From Fomitopsis serialis (Eukaryota > Basidiomycota > Agaricomycetes > Polyporales > Fomitopsidaceae): 64,000 bases of DNA. Every line of letters begins with the position of its first letter. Position 1 is the stretch's first letter. Where the stretch lies: contig NW_025955116.1 in the NCBI RefSeq assembly GCF_022376445.1, positions 29,683 through 93,682 of the forward strand, given 5' to 3'. The translations under genes were made by a program, and so were the position numbers. Under the pieces are notes generated by a model. It was not told where the DNA came from and did no database searches. It saw nothing but the letters and a program-made list of their open reading frames with translations. Positions 35,099 to 46,614 of the stretch are shown here, piece after piece.

Positions 35099-36110
35099 TG
35101 GATAGTTTAGCTAGATGGGCTCTAAATCCGGGTGCATAATGTGCAGCATACCGGAGATGATGATATGCAGATAGATCATCTCGGCCAACCACGCCCGGCC
35201 AGCGAGGGCAGTGTTTGGATCTGCGAGCAGCCGAGAGACACTTGGCACATTGTCCGCGCCCTGCTCTTTGTGAGAGAAATAATGTCAAAAGCCTATTGCA
35301 ATACGTACGTCGTGTCCCAGCTGGAACCATCCCGGTGAAAACGACACACATGCCGGGACGAGCTCGTCCCCCTCCTGCGGCTGCCGGAAGTTCGCAATAT
35401 TTTCCCTCCAGCCCGCGCTAGCCTTCGGGCGGTTCCGGGCCAAGAGTGGGTTGAGGTCCATCGTCGCATCCCATATTACACCCTTGTATTTATGTATTGT
35501 TTTAGAGACAGTCGGCAAAAGCCCTCTGGATTACGGCGTACCTCAAAGGGCTCTATGATCACACCGGGAAGATGCCACAACAGCATCCAGCCCTTACTGT
35601 CTTCGATGGTGAGCGGATCTGCACAATCATTGTATTGCACCGTGGCCAATTCATCATCGTCCGGGACGGCACATGGATGAGTTGTTGCATCCCACAGCAA
35701 AGTAACTGCTCGTGAATGAGTAAATGACGATGGAAGCTGACAGCTTATGGGCACATACGTCTATTATTGAACACCTTTGCAAGCATCTCAGCTGCACGCC
35801 GGGCCTGGCGGACGAGATACACGTCAAGGAGTAGTCCGGGGAGTGGAGCACGTGGGGCGCGTGATTCCGGTGCCGAGAGGAAGCGAAGATACATTGCGTC
35901 CAAATACGACAAGTACTGGATGCGCACCTGCTCCGGTGTGATCATCGTATGAACAAGGCAGAGGCAGGGGAATGAGCAGTGTCGCAAGGGTTCAAGGCAA
36001 CACAGAGATATATCAGCCAGACATCCCCGCACAAAACTGGCCTCGTGGGTACTGACGCCAGCTGGGATCTCGGCCACCTAAGGAGTCGATGCGGGCCTTC
36101 GGGTCCATGT
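35099..36110 (-). pseudogene. Second TET/JBP-type 2OG oxygenase, 5' fragment
   Basis: The upstream exons of the gene whose catalytic end is at 30.9-31.3 kb. In order on the minus strand: QVRIQYLSYLDAMYLRFLSA and LLLDVYLVRQARRAAEMLAK (about 35.77-35.94 kb); LPSSFTHSRAVTLLWDATTH, then an exon ending LPGVIIEPFE with a GTACG donor (35.55-35.75 kb); WDATMDLNPLLARNRPKAS; FSPGWFQLGHDV before another GTACG donor at about 35,310; then LLADPNTALAGRAWLAEMIY and SGMLHIMHPDLEP (35.11-35.27 kb). A stop follows just before the inverted-repeat element. The likely start is MDPKARIDS near 36,110. The order and motifs match the fungal TET/JBP-like family as I know it. Confidence 0.68.
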
Positions 36111-36782
36111 TTACTTCGACCGCTTGGGTGAGTATCTGGGACCACGTTAGAACATCCTATGTATGCAGGAGAATTGCTAGAAGAATTTATTGACCACTGG
36201 GTCGAAGGTAGTAAGCACTTTCGTGACAAGAATCCTGGGAACCAGATTGACTACGAAGTCGGCCATGCAGCCAGAGCTGGCCCGCTACAAGGCTTAATAT
36301 TATCCGAATCAGCATATATGTACTCCAGAATGTCAATAGATATATCCCCAGTAGTTCAGCAGCTGTTCAGCCCGAGATACAAGCACAATGGCTGAATACT
36401 GTCGATGGGTTGAGAATATGCACTCGGCACTTACCATATATGGACAGCATCGTACAGACTGATTTTTTCTACCTTCAGTTCGTACTGTATTGGCTTGAGG
36501 TAGTGTATATACATTGTACAGATGGATAGCTTGACCCTAGTATTTTTTTCGTGGCTAGAGGACAGGTTGCAGTAGACTAGGAGTGCAATGACCGACTGCC
36601 TAGGGTGGCCGAGATCCTGGCCGGTGTCAGTACCTTCCGTTTGCCATGAGGCTACCTCATGCCCTGGATAAGATCACGAGTGGATGCCTCCACCCGCAGC
36701 ATAGATCAATAGTTATCCATATTGATGTGAAATCACAATATGATGTCCTATCACCAAAATTTGCGTAGCCCCTTGGACAATG
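36111..36782. other. Intergenic, nothing firm
   Basis: A plus-strand frame at 36,159-36,395 (ELLEEFIDHWVEGSKHFRDK) looks mildly protein-like but has no context, start signal or family that I recognise. The rest is unremarkable. Confidence 0.25.
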
Positions 36783-37749
36783 TACAGTGCCGGACAACCA
36801 AAGGCAACAAATTTTGTAGCGCCCGATCGGAATAAATTTGGGGCAAACTGACTGCAGGAATGGACTCAGGGAGGCGAAATACACACAAAAATGGTCTTCC
36901 GAAGTTTTTCCCACGAAAAATTGGGTTGGCCAATATTTTGAGGTCGTTCATCGGCATATTAGGCGCCCTACAGGGTCCCATATCGCGATGTTTGGGGCAG
37001 CCTGACCACGCAGCAAGTCCGTAAGTGACCTGAGAACGCATATCTTGTGTAGACAACTTAGTTAGCAGCAGCAGTAAGTAGCATGAATCAAGAGGTTGGT
37101 GGCCTGGTCGAATCGACAGTAAATAGTTGATAACTTGACTGACCTGCTATAAATGGAGACACTATCATTCGCTTATTGACATACTGCAAACATACCAGTT
37201 TCGCCGCGGCACGAAATCACTCAGATCAGATATGTCCGTTCGGGCTTGGGTACAACTTCAAGCATATGCCAATAGTGCCAATACCAGTACTTACAAGTAA
37301 TCCGGTGCAACAACATCGTGATTGTGAAGTGTTAAGCACTATAGAACGAAGCAAATGCTATCTGAAAACGGTCTAAGTGTGAATACAGCATGCCAAGACG
37401 AAGCGAACTAATCATATCCCACGAGCGGCAAGTCACTAGCACCGAGACTTCAGGAATTTATTGAAGCACCGGAACTTTTGGTATTGCCACGATAATATGG
37501 GATCATACTCCTCTCATCAAAAGGAGTCGATTGGCGGTTTTTTGGCGGTTTTTGGACGAGATTTAGGGGTTGGCCAATATCTTGGGGGTCAAAACTAGTA
37601 TATTGACTTTTATGGGACAACAGCTCGATGTATTTTGCTCGGAGGTAGCTCAAAATGTTCCTTGAGCATATCTGCATCGTTTCCGATGACTCCGGTGTGC
37701 GGGCAAAATGGTCGACAAAATTTGTTGCCTTTGGTTGTCCGGCACTGTA
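36783..37749. mobile_element. Possible MITE-like unit with 35-bp perfect inverted repeats
   Basis: Bases 36783-36817 (starting tacagtgccggacaaccaaa) and 37715-37749 are exact reverse complements, 897 bp apart. Inside, ggttggccaatattttgagg near 36,922 and ggttggccaatatcttgggg near 37,568 are in direct orientation. No gene lies between. It could be a non-autonomous transposon or two oppositely oriented fragments of one repeat. Confidence 0.5.
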
Positions 37750-38099
37750 TCACCCGAGTGGCCGATGTAATCTCGGGGTGCCGGTTTTGCTGACAGGCAA
37801 GGCCGGGCGGAGCATTGAGCAGTGAGGGGTGGGCTGGGACGTGCTCCAGCCAGAGCGTTAGAACACTCGGGGAAAGAGGCCAGGTGAAGCGTTCAGGATG
37901 GGATTTGAGGAGGGGAGGGCCGGCCGCAACGTTGCCGACGAGGCCGAACCGGCCGGCATGCTCTCCGGCCGGACTGCTGGCAACGATCACGTCTGCAACG
38001 TGGACCCAGACCCCTCCGGCCAGCGCCGGCCGCCACGTTCTAGACGGGCGAATCTCACTCCGGGTTTAACGTTCGGAACGTTAAATCTTACTCAGTAGG

Positions 38100-39043
38100 G
38101 AGCCTAATGAGTGGGAAATCACGTTTCGAATGGTCCACCCGGAGTGCATTTGGCCCGTTTCGAACGGTGGACCCGGGCTCGGCCGGAGCACTCCGGGTCT
38201 ACCGTTTGGAGCAGCCGCCGCCAGCAACGAACCGGCCGGAGGAAGGGTGGTGGTTTGGAATGGTCCGGCCGGAGTGTTGGGTAACGTTCCGGCCAGAGCT
38301 CTGGTGAACGTACCGGCCGGAGGCCTTGAGAAATATGGGTTTCCTACGGTCCGGCCGGACTGTTATCCAACGTCCCGGCCGGAGCTCTGGTCAACGGTCC
38401 GGCCGGAGGCCTCGAAAGATTTAGGCTTCCTACGGTCCGGCTGGACACATACCCAACGTTTCGGCCGGACCTTTGATCAGTGTCCCAGCCGGAGGCCTCA
38501 AAAATTTGGGCTCTCAACGGTCCGGCCGGGCTCATCACTAACGGTCCGGCCGGAGCACTCAGCAATGATTCAGCCTGGCCAGGGGTTGGTTTTGGACGTC
38601 TGGCCGGCCCCCAGGTGAAACGGTCCGGCCGGGCAAAATCCCAACTTCCAATGTGAACAGGCCGGCCGGCCGGAAGCCTTGCAAAATCTGGGCTGTAAAT
38701 GGTCCGGCCGGGCTAGTTTCTAACCATCCAGCCAGACCCCAGATGAACCAACCGGCCAGGCTTCTCCCAGCCAGACCCCTGATACACTAGTAATATAACA
38801 ACAAGAATTGTTAGTTGTACCAACCAAGCTCAATATTTAACCACCAAGCCCAGAGATGAGCCACCAAGCTCGGTATCAAACCACCGAGCTCAATAGTGAG
38901 CCACTGAGCACAGTATTGAACCACCGAGGTTAAACAGCTAGGCTCGGTGGCCGAGAAAAATTGGCCGGGCTCGGCGCCGAGGATAAATGGCCGAGGCTCG
39001 GGCCGAGGTTTTGAGCGCCGAGCTCGGTGAAAACCGAGATAGT
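38100..39043 (+). repeat. Second foldback element, left arm
   Basis: Pairs with 39,372-40,325 in inverse orientation, with mismatches and small gaps. The outer part is an array of ggtccggccgga motifs about every 40-60 bp. The inner part is an array of ccaccgagctc/gagctcggtgg words. Frames crossing the arrays are not called as genes. Related ccggccgg-rich sequence extends left to about 37,750. Confidence 0.85.
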
Positions 39044-39371
39044 CAAACATTGTGGGAAAAGAAAACTGGCCTCAGGAGTTGAATAGTACGTTCTCAGAGA
39101 AGCCTGTGAGCATTTTTTATTTTGTATTCTCTGACCTAACTAGGCATCTCTGTACACTAGGGAACATATACTGTACTCTGTGAATGAAGGGCTACCAGAT
39201 GATACCAAATTTCCTTATATGGCAATCTGACGGCCCGGCCGTTTTTCACCGAGCTCGGTGGTTTAACCTCGGCCATTTCCGAGCTCAGTGCTTCAACAAC
39301 AAACTCGGTCATTGAACACTCAGCTCGGCCCTTTAACTGGGCCCCTTAACACTGAGCTCAATGCTTTGATA
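39044..39371. mobile_element. Loop of the second foldback element
   Basis: Contains an AT-rich stretch (39,090-39,225) with gaatgaagggctaccagatg, matching the dispersed AT-rich repeat copies at 15.6 and 46 kb. It then continues into unpaired cgagctcggtggtttaacc words (39,237-39,371). Confidence 0.6.
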
Positions 39372-40325
39372 CTGACCTCGGCGGTTTTCACCGAGCTCGG
39401 CGCTCAAAACCTCGGCCCGAGCCTCGGCCATTTATCCTCGGCGCCGAGCCCGGCCAATTTTTCTCGGCCACCGAGCCTAGCTGTTTAACCTCGGTGGTTC
39501 AATACTGTGCTCAGTGGCTCACTACTGAGCTCGGTGGTTTGATACCGAGCTTGGTGGCTCATCTCTGGGCTCGGTGGTTCAACTCTGAGCTCGGTGGGTG
39601 GTTAAATATTGAGCTTGGTTGATACAACCTTGGTCATTTTCCAGCTGAGCTTGGGGGTTAACAATTCTTGTTGTTATATCACCGGCAGATCAATTCTGAG
39701 GGGTCTGGCTGGTTTTGGAGAAGCCCGGCCGGTCTGTTCATCTGGGGTCTGGCCGGAAGGTTAGAAACCAACCCCCAGTCCCGGCCGGAACATTGAGAAT
39801 CCAAATCTTTGGAGGCCTCCAGCCGGATCATTGCTGAGTGCGCCGGCCGGACCATTGCTGAGTGCTCCGGCCAGACCATTGCTGAGTGCTCCGGCTGGAC
39901 CGTTGAGAGCCCAAATTTTTGAGGCCTCCGGCTGGGACACTGATCAAAGGTCCGGCCGAAACGTTGGGTATGTGTCCAGCCGGACCGTAGGAAGCCTAAA
40001 TCTTTCGAGGCCTCCGGCCGGACCGTTGACCAGAGCTCCGGCCGGGACGTTGGATAACAGTCCGGCCGGACCGTAGGAAACCCATATTTCTCAAGGCCTC
40101 CGGCCGGTACGTTCACCAGAGCTCTGGCTGGAACGTTACCCAACACTCCGGCCGGACCATTCCAAACCACCACCCTCCCTCCGGCTGGTTCGTTGCTGGC
40201 GGCGGCCGCTCCAAACGGTAGACCCGGAGTGCTCCGGCCGAGCCCGGGTACACTGTTAGAAACGGGCCAAATGCACTCCGGGTGGACCGTTCGAAACGGT
40301 CAAGTTCCACTCAGTAATGTGCAGT
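39372..40325 (-). repeat. Second foldback element, right arm
   Basis: Mirror of 38,100-39,043. The outer end carries cactccgggtggaccgttcg (40,275-40,294) opposite the left arm's cacccggagtgcatttggcc. Arms differ more than in the 31-35 kb element, so this one looks older. It is followed by cgggtacgggtacgggtcac, which forms a small hairpin with gtgacccgtgacccg (40,330-40,376). Confidence 0.85.
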
Positions 40326-40394
40326 AGGCTCACCCGGGTACGGGTACGGGTCACGTTTTTGTGACCCGTGACCCGGACTGTACCTGCCACTTGC

Positions 40395-40606
40395 ACAACC
40401 GCCGGGACGGGCTGCATTGGGACACTAAGTTCCCACCGTGCTCGTGCCATCCCACCGCCTGAACGCAAGAAGCCCAAACACGCGACTTTGCCAGGCCATA
40501 TAGGCATATCTTTGTATAAGATCCCTGTAGTTAGTGCAAAGTCATCATGCATAAATCCCTGTACCCACCGTGGCCTGCTCTCATACATGAGCTGCCACTC
40601 GCTCAT
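40395..40606 (-). CDS. Protein-like fragment interrupted by the foldback element
   Basis: The minus-strand frame reads SRPRWVQGFMHDDFALTTGI, LYKDMPIWPGKVACLGFLRS and ELSVPMQPVPAVVQVAGTVR. It then runs into the GC-rich hairpin beside the foldback arm. The composition is convincingly protein-like, but I do not recognise the family. Its continuation may lie beyond the foldback at about 37.6-38.0 kb, but that could not be shown. Confidence 0.35.
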
Positions 40607-41035
40607 GTATGAGCGAGGCGCCGTCGGTCGTTACCCGTTATAGCAGCCACGCCGGGGCAGCCCGGTCCTGGCCCGGTCTCTTCGTCCGCGGCGGGGCAGC
40701 TGATGCGAGGCTGCCCCATATGGATGCTCATCGGGGTTACTCATCTGAGATTAGGTACGATCTCGATTCCCTTGCGCCGCCGCCCTGCCCGCTGTGTGGC
40801 GTCGGCTTCGGCCAAACCCGGGAGCTCGCAACGAGCCGAGTGAGCGGCGAGCGCTTGCACCTGCCATTTACGACCTCCACCATCCCGCGTCGGTGACCGA
40901 CGGTCGTTAGAGCACAGCGGACACGAGGTCAGCATGTAGCCGACGCTCATATCGAGGTGAGCGCAGATGCACATGAGCGAGCGAGCTGACCGTAGCCACA
41001 GGACGCGGCGACCTGCGGTACAGCACACTCGTCGA

Positions 41036-41735
41036 CCGCGAGCGCGTAGGGCTAATGCCCCGCGTGGAAACACAGCCGACGGATAGACAACGTGCACGGG
41101 TGCGAGCACGAGCGGACAAGCGGACTGGTGGACTCGCGGATGGACAGGCAGGCGGACTGGCGGGCAGGAAGACGGATGGGCAGACCGGCGGGCAGGAAGA
41201 CGGGCGGGTAAGAAGACGGGCGGTTAGGAAGACGGACAGACGAGCGGACGGTTGGGCGACTGAAGCAGACGGGTAGGAGGGCGAGCAAAAAGGCAAGTGA
41301 CTCGGAACTCCGAACAGGCAACAGCCCACGCCCACCGCGAGCGCGCCGGGCGAATGCCCGGCACGCAGACACAGCCGACGATGCACACGCAGACGGGTGA
41401 GCAGGCGGGGAGGTCGGCGCATAGGCAGGTGAGTAGACGGGTGAGCGGGAGGGCAGGCGGGCGAGCGGGAGAGTAGGCAGACGAGCGGGAGGGTAGGCGG
41501 ACGAGCGGGAGGGCAAGCGGACGAGCCAGTGGGCAGTGCAGAACGAGCAGGCAAGCGGACAAGGAGGTGAGCGGACAAGGAGGTGAGCGGGTAGGCAATG
41601 GCACCAGCAGGTGCGCGCAAAAGCAGGTGAATGGGTGGGCGAGAGGGCAGGCGGGCGAGAGGGAGAGCGAGCGAGAGGGAGAGCGAGCGAGAGGGAAAGC
41701 GAGCGAGAGGGAAAGCGAGCGGGCCCAGAGTGCAG
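41036..41735 (-). repeat. gcgggcgag-type GC-rich low-complexity tract with hairpin motifs
   Basis: Irregular repeats of gcgggcgagcgggagggc. Three hairpin motifs of the form gcgtgccgggc-gaat-gcccggcacgc followed by acacagccgacg are embedded here or just downstream (about 41,043, 41,341 and 41,764). Long Pro/Ser/Leu/Arg/Cys-rich frames on the minus strand are compositional artefacts. The stretch 40,610-41,035 before it holds no recognised gene. Confidence 0.7.
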
Positions 41736-41989
41736 CTGAGCACTACACGCACGACAACCGCGAGCGTGCCGGGCGAATGCCCAGCACGCAAGCACGGCCG
41801 ACGAACGGAAGGCCGATGCGTGAGCGAAAAGCGGGTGACCGCAATGGCGGTGACGCGACCGAAAAGAACGCTAAAGCCACACAAAAACCCAACCGTGAGG
41901 TCGAGCAGTGGTATGCGAGGCCTCTGCGTCTATGAGATGTACGGGGGACTGTACAGTGGTCTAGGTAAGAAGGAGGAGGACGGACAAGA

Positions 41990-42620
41990 CTCCGAACGAC
42001 GTGGGAGAGCTTCGAAGATGTCGAAGACTGTTCGAAGACGAGGGCTAAGCCTCGAAGGTAGGAGGGAGGGTTTCGACAGACGTGTCGAACGAACGGTGAC
42101 AAGGAAGGCGAGCGACGGCAGGAGAAGAAGTGTAGAGCCTCTCGGGGCAACTACGAGCTGGTGAACGTACTGGCGAACTGACTGACTGGCTTCGAACGTA
42201 CTGACTGACTGGCGAACTTGCTGACTTCGAACGTACTGGCTGACTGACGAACCTCGCCGGTGCGAGGTGAGATTGAGAGGGTAAGGGGGTCTCTGAGATT
42301 CGAAGGGAACCAGTCCCAGAGTATATACAGGGAAACACGGCTATTACCACTACGGAGCTCCGACGGCCCCAAACATCCGGCTATGGCTTCTAACACGTGA
42401 CAACTGCTCTCGGGCTCGCTAACCAGTGGTCCGAAGGCCGACCGGCTATCACATGACACCGGAAACCGAGACCACTCGTCGAGGATGTGAGACGACCTGC
42501 AAGGACTCACTGGACATCCTGTAGCATCCTATGGTCTCGCAGGAGATCTTCTAACACCGTAGCACGTCTTCTAACATGTTCGAGTGTCTTCTAACACATA
42601 GTGCATCTTCGAGTGACCTG
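41990..42620. repeat. ttcgaag and cttctaacac short-word repeats
   Basis: ttcgaag/gtcgaa words cluster at 41,995-42,100. Variants of cgaacgtactgactgactgg recur at 42,160-42,245. cttctaacac recurs at about 42,550, 42,570 and 42,588. This is low-copy tandem decay with no gene. Bases 42,620-43,370 hold nothing that I recognise. Confidence 0.5.
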
Positions 42621-43374
42621 CGTGCTCTGGGGTTGTCTAGATAGGTGGGTAGGTGCTCCTATAGCGTCACTGAGGTGCCGGAAGGTCGTGGATAGTCTTC
42701 CAAGGTGAGCCAGGGTTGGCTACGAACTTCGAAATCTTCGAACAGTTGTAGTGGATCTTCTAAGAGCTTCAGAGCATCATAGAGGCCTAGATCGCATTTT
42801 CGGGGCTTAGATAGCCTAGAGGCGTATCAGCGGGCAGAGCAGGGGCGCAACGTGCAGCAATCGCAAGCTTCGAGCGCACAGCGTGACTGCCCTGCTGCCC
42901 CTGCATGTAGACACGACCGACGTGTTTGTAGGTATAGAATATGTAATGGGAGTAAGAATGTATTTCGTAAACATGAGACCAGTATATATCAAGCTAGTAC
43001 GCTCCGTATGACCGCCGAGACTCAGAGAACCAGTATACAGTACTACAGTAGTAGTAGTGCAGGCACCCTACTGTACACGATAACTTGGGGTTATGTTGTA
43101 CTAGTGCATCGACACATCTGTTGTAACATATGCAATTGAACACGTATCTGATACTTAAGACATGCATACACAGTGCGAAAACGCTCAGAGGGCGAGTCGT
43201 ACGTATGTTGCAGGCCTAAGTAGGACCGTTAAACGCGTTGTGATTGGCTGAGAACAGCCCGAGCACATCGGACTTGCCCAATTTAGTGAGGCGACAAATA
43301 GAGACAAACGTTCGGTTTACGGGCGCCCGCACAAGTGCTACCATACATACTGTAACTCTACCATCTACCCGCCT

Positions 43375-44217
43375 CAGACCGATCCTCAGACCAGCAAGGA
43401 CGGTGGTGCATCGACCAGCACAAACAGCGGCGCGTTTACCAGCACGAACAGTGCGTCAATGGGGCTGCGTCGGTGGACACAAACGACAGCGGAGTGTCAA
43501 CAAAACACAAACGGTGTGTCACCGGGTACAAACAGCAGCGCGTCGACCAGTAGAGGTCGCGCGGACTACACGGGCGGTGTCATGCATACCGTGATCATCG
43601 ATGGCATCGACTGTAGCTCGTACGCCCCCTCTTCCTCTTCCCAAATGCCATCGCTAACATGTCGATTCATCGCAAAGACGAGTGTGTCGACATCCATGGG
43701 AAGCTGCACGAGGGCTGCATCCGGTGCCCCGGGAGCCTGTGAGCCGTCGTCCACGCCCGGGAGCCGCCATCCATGCCTGGGAGCTGTTGTTCACGCCTGC
43801 GAGCCTGAGCCTGAGCTTGGCGAGCACAGCGTGGAGCTTGTCAGATACGGCCTGCATCAGCGTGGGCGCACGGGCTTGACGGAGTCGATCTCGCGCAGGC
43901 GGATGAGGCCTACCCCACATCCTAGCTGCTGCGGTATGTCCATGCCCATGCACACGATCCACTACATCCAGCCCTTTGTCGTCCTGCACAGAGAGTCGCA
44001 TGATCTCCGCTACTCCTTCGCGGGCCCGCGGCTGCTGCACCCCCTCGCCATCATGCACGCTCCTTCCGCAAGCCACGGGAATGCTCAGCTGCGGGCCACT
44101 GCAGGTTCCTGAGTGCGCCATACAGGTCGTAAAGGAGCACAAGCGCGGGACGAAGCACACGGAGGACGTCGAGGCCGAGCTGGTGGCGCTGCTCACGAGG
44201 GATATTGTTGGCATCTG
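43375..44217 (+). other. Uncertain coding-like region, probably decayed
   Basis: Begins with degenerate 24-27 bp repeats (gcatcgaccagcacaaacag and similar, 43,400-43,540). Protein-like pieces follow in different plus-strand frames: GVMHTVIIDGIDCSSYAPSS; MHTIHYIQPFVVLHRESHDL with RYSFAGPRLLHPLAIMHA; then, after a frame change, HTEDVEAELVALLTRDIVGI and a stop at 44,217. No family recognised; a pseudogene is the simplest reading. Confidence 0.3.
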
Positions 44218-44939
44218 AGCTTACTGTACATTGTCGATACCTGTACGAATACATATGATCACTACAACCGCAGTGTTTGTCAGCGCGTAACAAATTGTCG
44301 GGTCCTCAAACATACCCAATTGGGAAGGCCTTCGCGCAAGCTTCAGCAAGACTTGAATCAATAAATGGCATTGTAGAGAACAGAGTCCCAAATGTATGTC
44401 ACGGAGCGCGACACACAGTGCATATGTCATGGAGCACAACATACGTGCTATATACGGCACCATGCCTAGCCCTAGAATGCGTGAGATCTTGCAGATCACA
44501 AATCACGATCGTGCTCGCCCGATCCGGGCCTGCAGCGGCGTTAAAATTGGAAGAGCGCGCGATAGGACCTATTTTGGGTAGGTGCCGCCACCGCGAGCTC
44601 ATCCCGGCGCCGGGTGAGCTAGGCTGTCCCTAAAGGGCAGCTGCCCATTCGGGTAGCGAGCGGGGCGCCCGCCTACAGTCATTACAGTGCCTTTATACAT
44701 AAAGGCTCACTGTAAGCTCTGGCGTTTATGTATGATCCATTTGTGCTAAGCACAGGGATTCATACATGAGTCTGCCAGCATCTGGTGACTTTGCGGCCAA
44801 CAAACGCACGGTGGGCATACAAGTGATGCGTGGGCAAGGTGAGTGAGTGCCGACACCAGCGGTCAGGTACGCTAATAGCAAGCACAGGGCACAGCAACGT
44901 GCAGCACCAGTCTGCTGCACGACGTGTATGATGACCGAC

Positions 44940-45326
44940 CGATGGACAGGCGACGGGCGAGCGCGGGCGGACGAGCGGCTCGGAGTGAGCAGCCTACCGG
45001 GCAGGAAAGCGGGCTGGCAAACGTGCAGGCAGGCAGGCGCAGGCGGGAGAGCAGGCGCACAAATGGGCGGGCGGAGAGCGGGTACCGGCAGGTGGGCGGG
45101 CGGATAAGCTGGCAACAACGCGCACAGCGACTGCGAGCGTGCGGGGCAAATGCCGAACGGACCGCATGCCTGAGAACACGATGCACACAACAATGGCAAG
45201 CACGCAGGGTGAATGCCCTGCGTGCAAACACAGCCGACGGGTGCATGCCCTGCAGGCACACGCAGCGGGCGGGCGGACTGCGGGCATGGGCGCAAGGGCG
45301 GGCGAGTGAGTGGGCGGGAAGGCAGG
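44940..45326 (-). repeat. GC-rich low-complexity tract with two hairpin motifs
   Basis: The same gcgggcg/gcaggcag style as the 41-kb tract. It carries hairpin copies at about 45,133 (degenerate) and 45,200-45,225 (perfect 10-bp arms gcacgcaggg / ccctgcgtgc), the latter followed by aaacacagccgacgg. Bases 44,220-44,940 to the left show no gene. Confidence 0.65.
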
Positions 45327-45327
45327 C

Positions 45328-45645
45328 TGTCACGTTCCGTGCCACCAAGGTCATTCCCGAATTCCGATTCCGTTCCTCCATCTCCGTTCTCCGATTTCCG
45401 CTCTTATTGTCTTCGTCTATCTTATCTTCTCCCGCACTACAATTAGCGTACCGCATGGTCTCTGACTCGTACGAACAATTAGCTTATTGTATTCGCTCCG
45501 GTTACTAATATCTCCGGACCTCCGTTATTGTTCTCCGTACCATTTCCTCCGACTTATTGTCTTCCGTTCACAATTAGGACTCTTAGTATAAAAGACCGAA
45601 CTGTAGCACTGTTGTACTCCAGTTCAAATATCTCGTTTAACCAAT
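45328..45645 (+). mobile_element. Solo-LTR-like segment
   Basis: Begins tgtcacgttccgtgccacc, is rich in ccgttctccg words, and has a TATA-box-like tataaaagac near 45,590 followed by a pyrimidine-rich stretch. These are features of fungal Ty3-type LTRs. It stops where the dispersed AT-rich repeat begins (45,645), and no matching LTR end was found. Confidence 0.35.
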
Positions 45646-46210
45646 TACGATCCCTGAGGTACGAAGGTATCGTTCTTATGATGGACCACCATGAAACGCC
45701 TTAGTGATTCCTCCGGAATGGCAGTTTGTTCCCACAGTGCACGTGACTTGCAGCCACCCTGATAAGCAGAGATAAGTAACTGTTAGTATGGGTTGCTTAT
45801 CTGAGCCTGAATTTTCAGACTCCCAGACGATGCGACTTGCACCAACAGATACAAACAAATGCAGTGGCTAAGCGCTCAGTTATGGATATGAGGCCCATGA
45901 AACGCCTTAGCAGTTCCCCCAATAAGGAAATTGGTAAACATATCATGTGACTGGCAGCTTGGTGGGTCATTGCTCCAAGCGCTCACACACTGTAGGGCCT
46001 ATATAGCTCAGCCAGTAACAAATCATAGTATACATAGTATGCTCATCTGATAGCCCTTCATTCAGAGAGTATACAGAAATTCTATTCAGTGTATACAGTG
46101 GCTGGCTAACCCAGGAAATGCAAAGCAAAAAATGCACATGTGCCTCTGCAGATTCAATCTGCTTGTTTATGACTCAAATATGATCTATATGTACACTGCA
46201 ATGTATATGT
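45645..46210 (-). repeat. AT-rich dispersed repeat, copy 3 (inverted relative to copy 2)
   Basis: The reverse complement aligns with 15,590-16,112 over most of its length. tacgatccctgaggtacgaa sits at its left edge, and gatgcgacttgcaccaacag and the complement of cattttctggcataactag-like sequence follow. Divergence is considerable but order is preserved. A short unique region to about 46,610 follows, with no gene seen. Confidence 0.78.
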
Positions 46211-46614
46211 GTAGTTCAGACACTGTGGACTACTCAGTAGCTTCAATAATACAGGTAACAAGGACTACATCAGGAAAAAAATTCTGGGCCCATTGCACCC
46301 ACTCACAACAACATAGCCAATATAGGCACTCAGAGCCGGTATAGATTCAGGTGACCGCAACAGTGCAAGCCATAGCCCGCCATTGCATGCCTAGGCGCGT
46401 GCGAGCGCCACAGTAGCAGTTAGCCTGGTTGTTGTAGTCATTCATTGTATGTACTCGTCAATTGAAGATATGATAGTAACAGCTTCTGCAATAGACATCA
46501 GTAGTTCATCATAACTTAATTCACTATGTCGAACTTGAAGTAGTGCCCAGAGGTTCGTGACAGTCGTGTGTCAATATTACTTGACTAATCCGAGCGACTT
46601 GTAATTGTGTACTG

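Noticed and set aside
43375..44217. Full protein-coding gene
   Set aside because: Convincing pieces lie in different frames without splice sites, and no family was recognised.
41036..45240. Hairpin family as Helitron 3' ends
   Set aside because: The stem-loop fits, but no CTRR terminus follows and no TC-starting 5' end or Rep/helicase gene was seen. RecQ is not the Helitron helicase.
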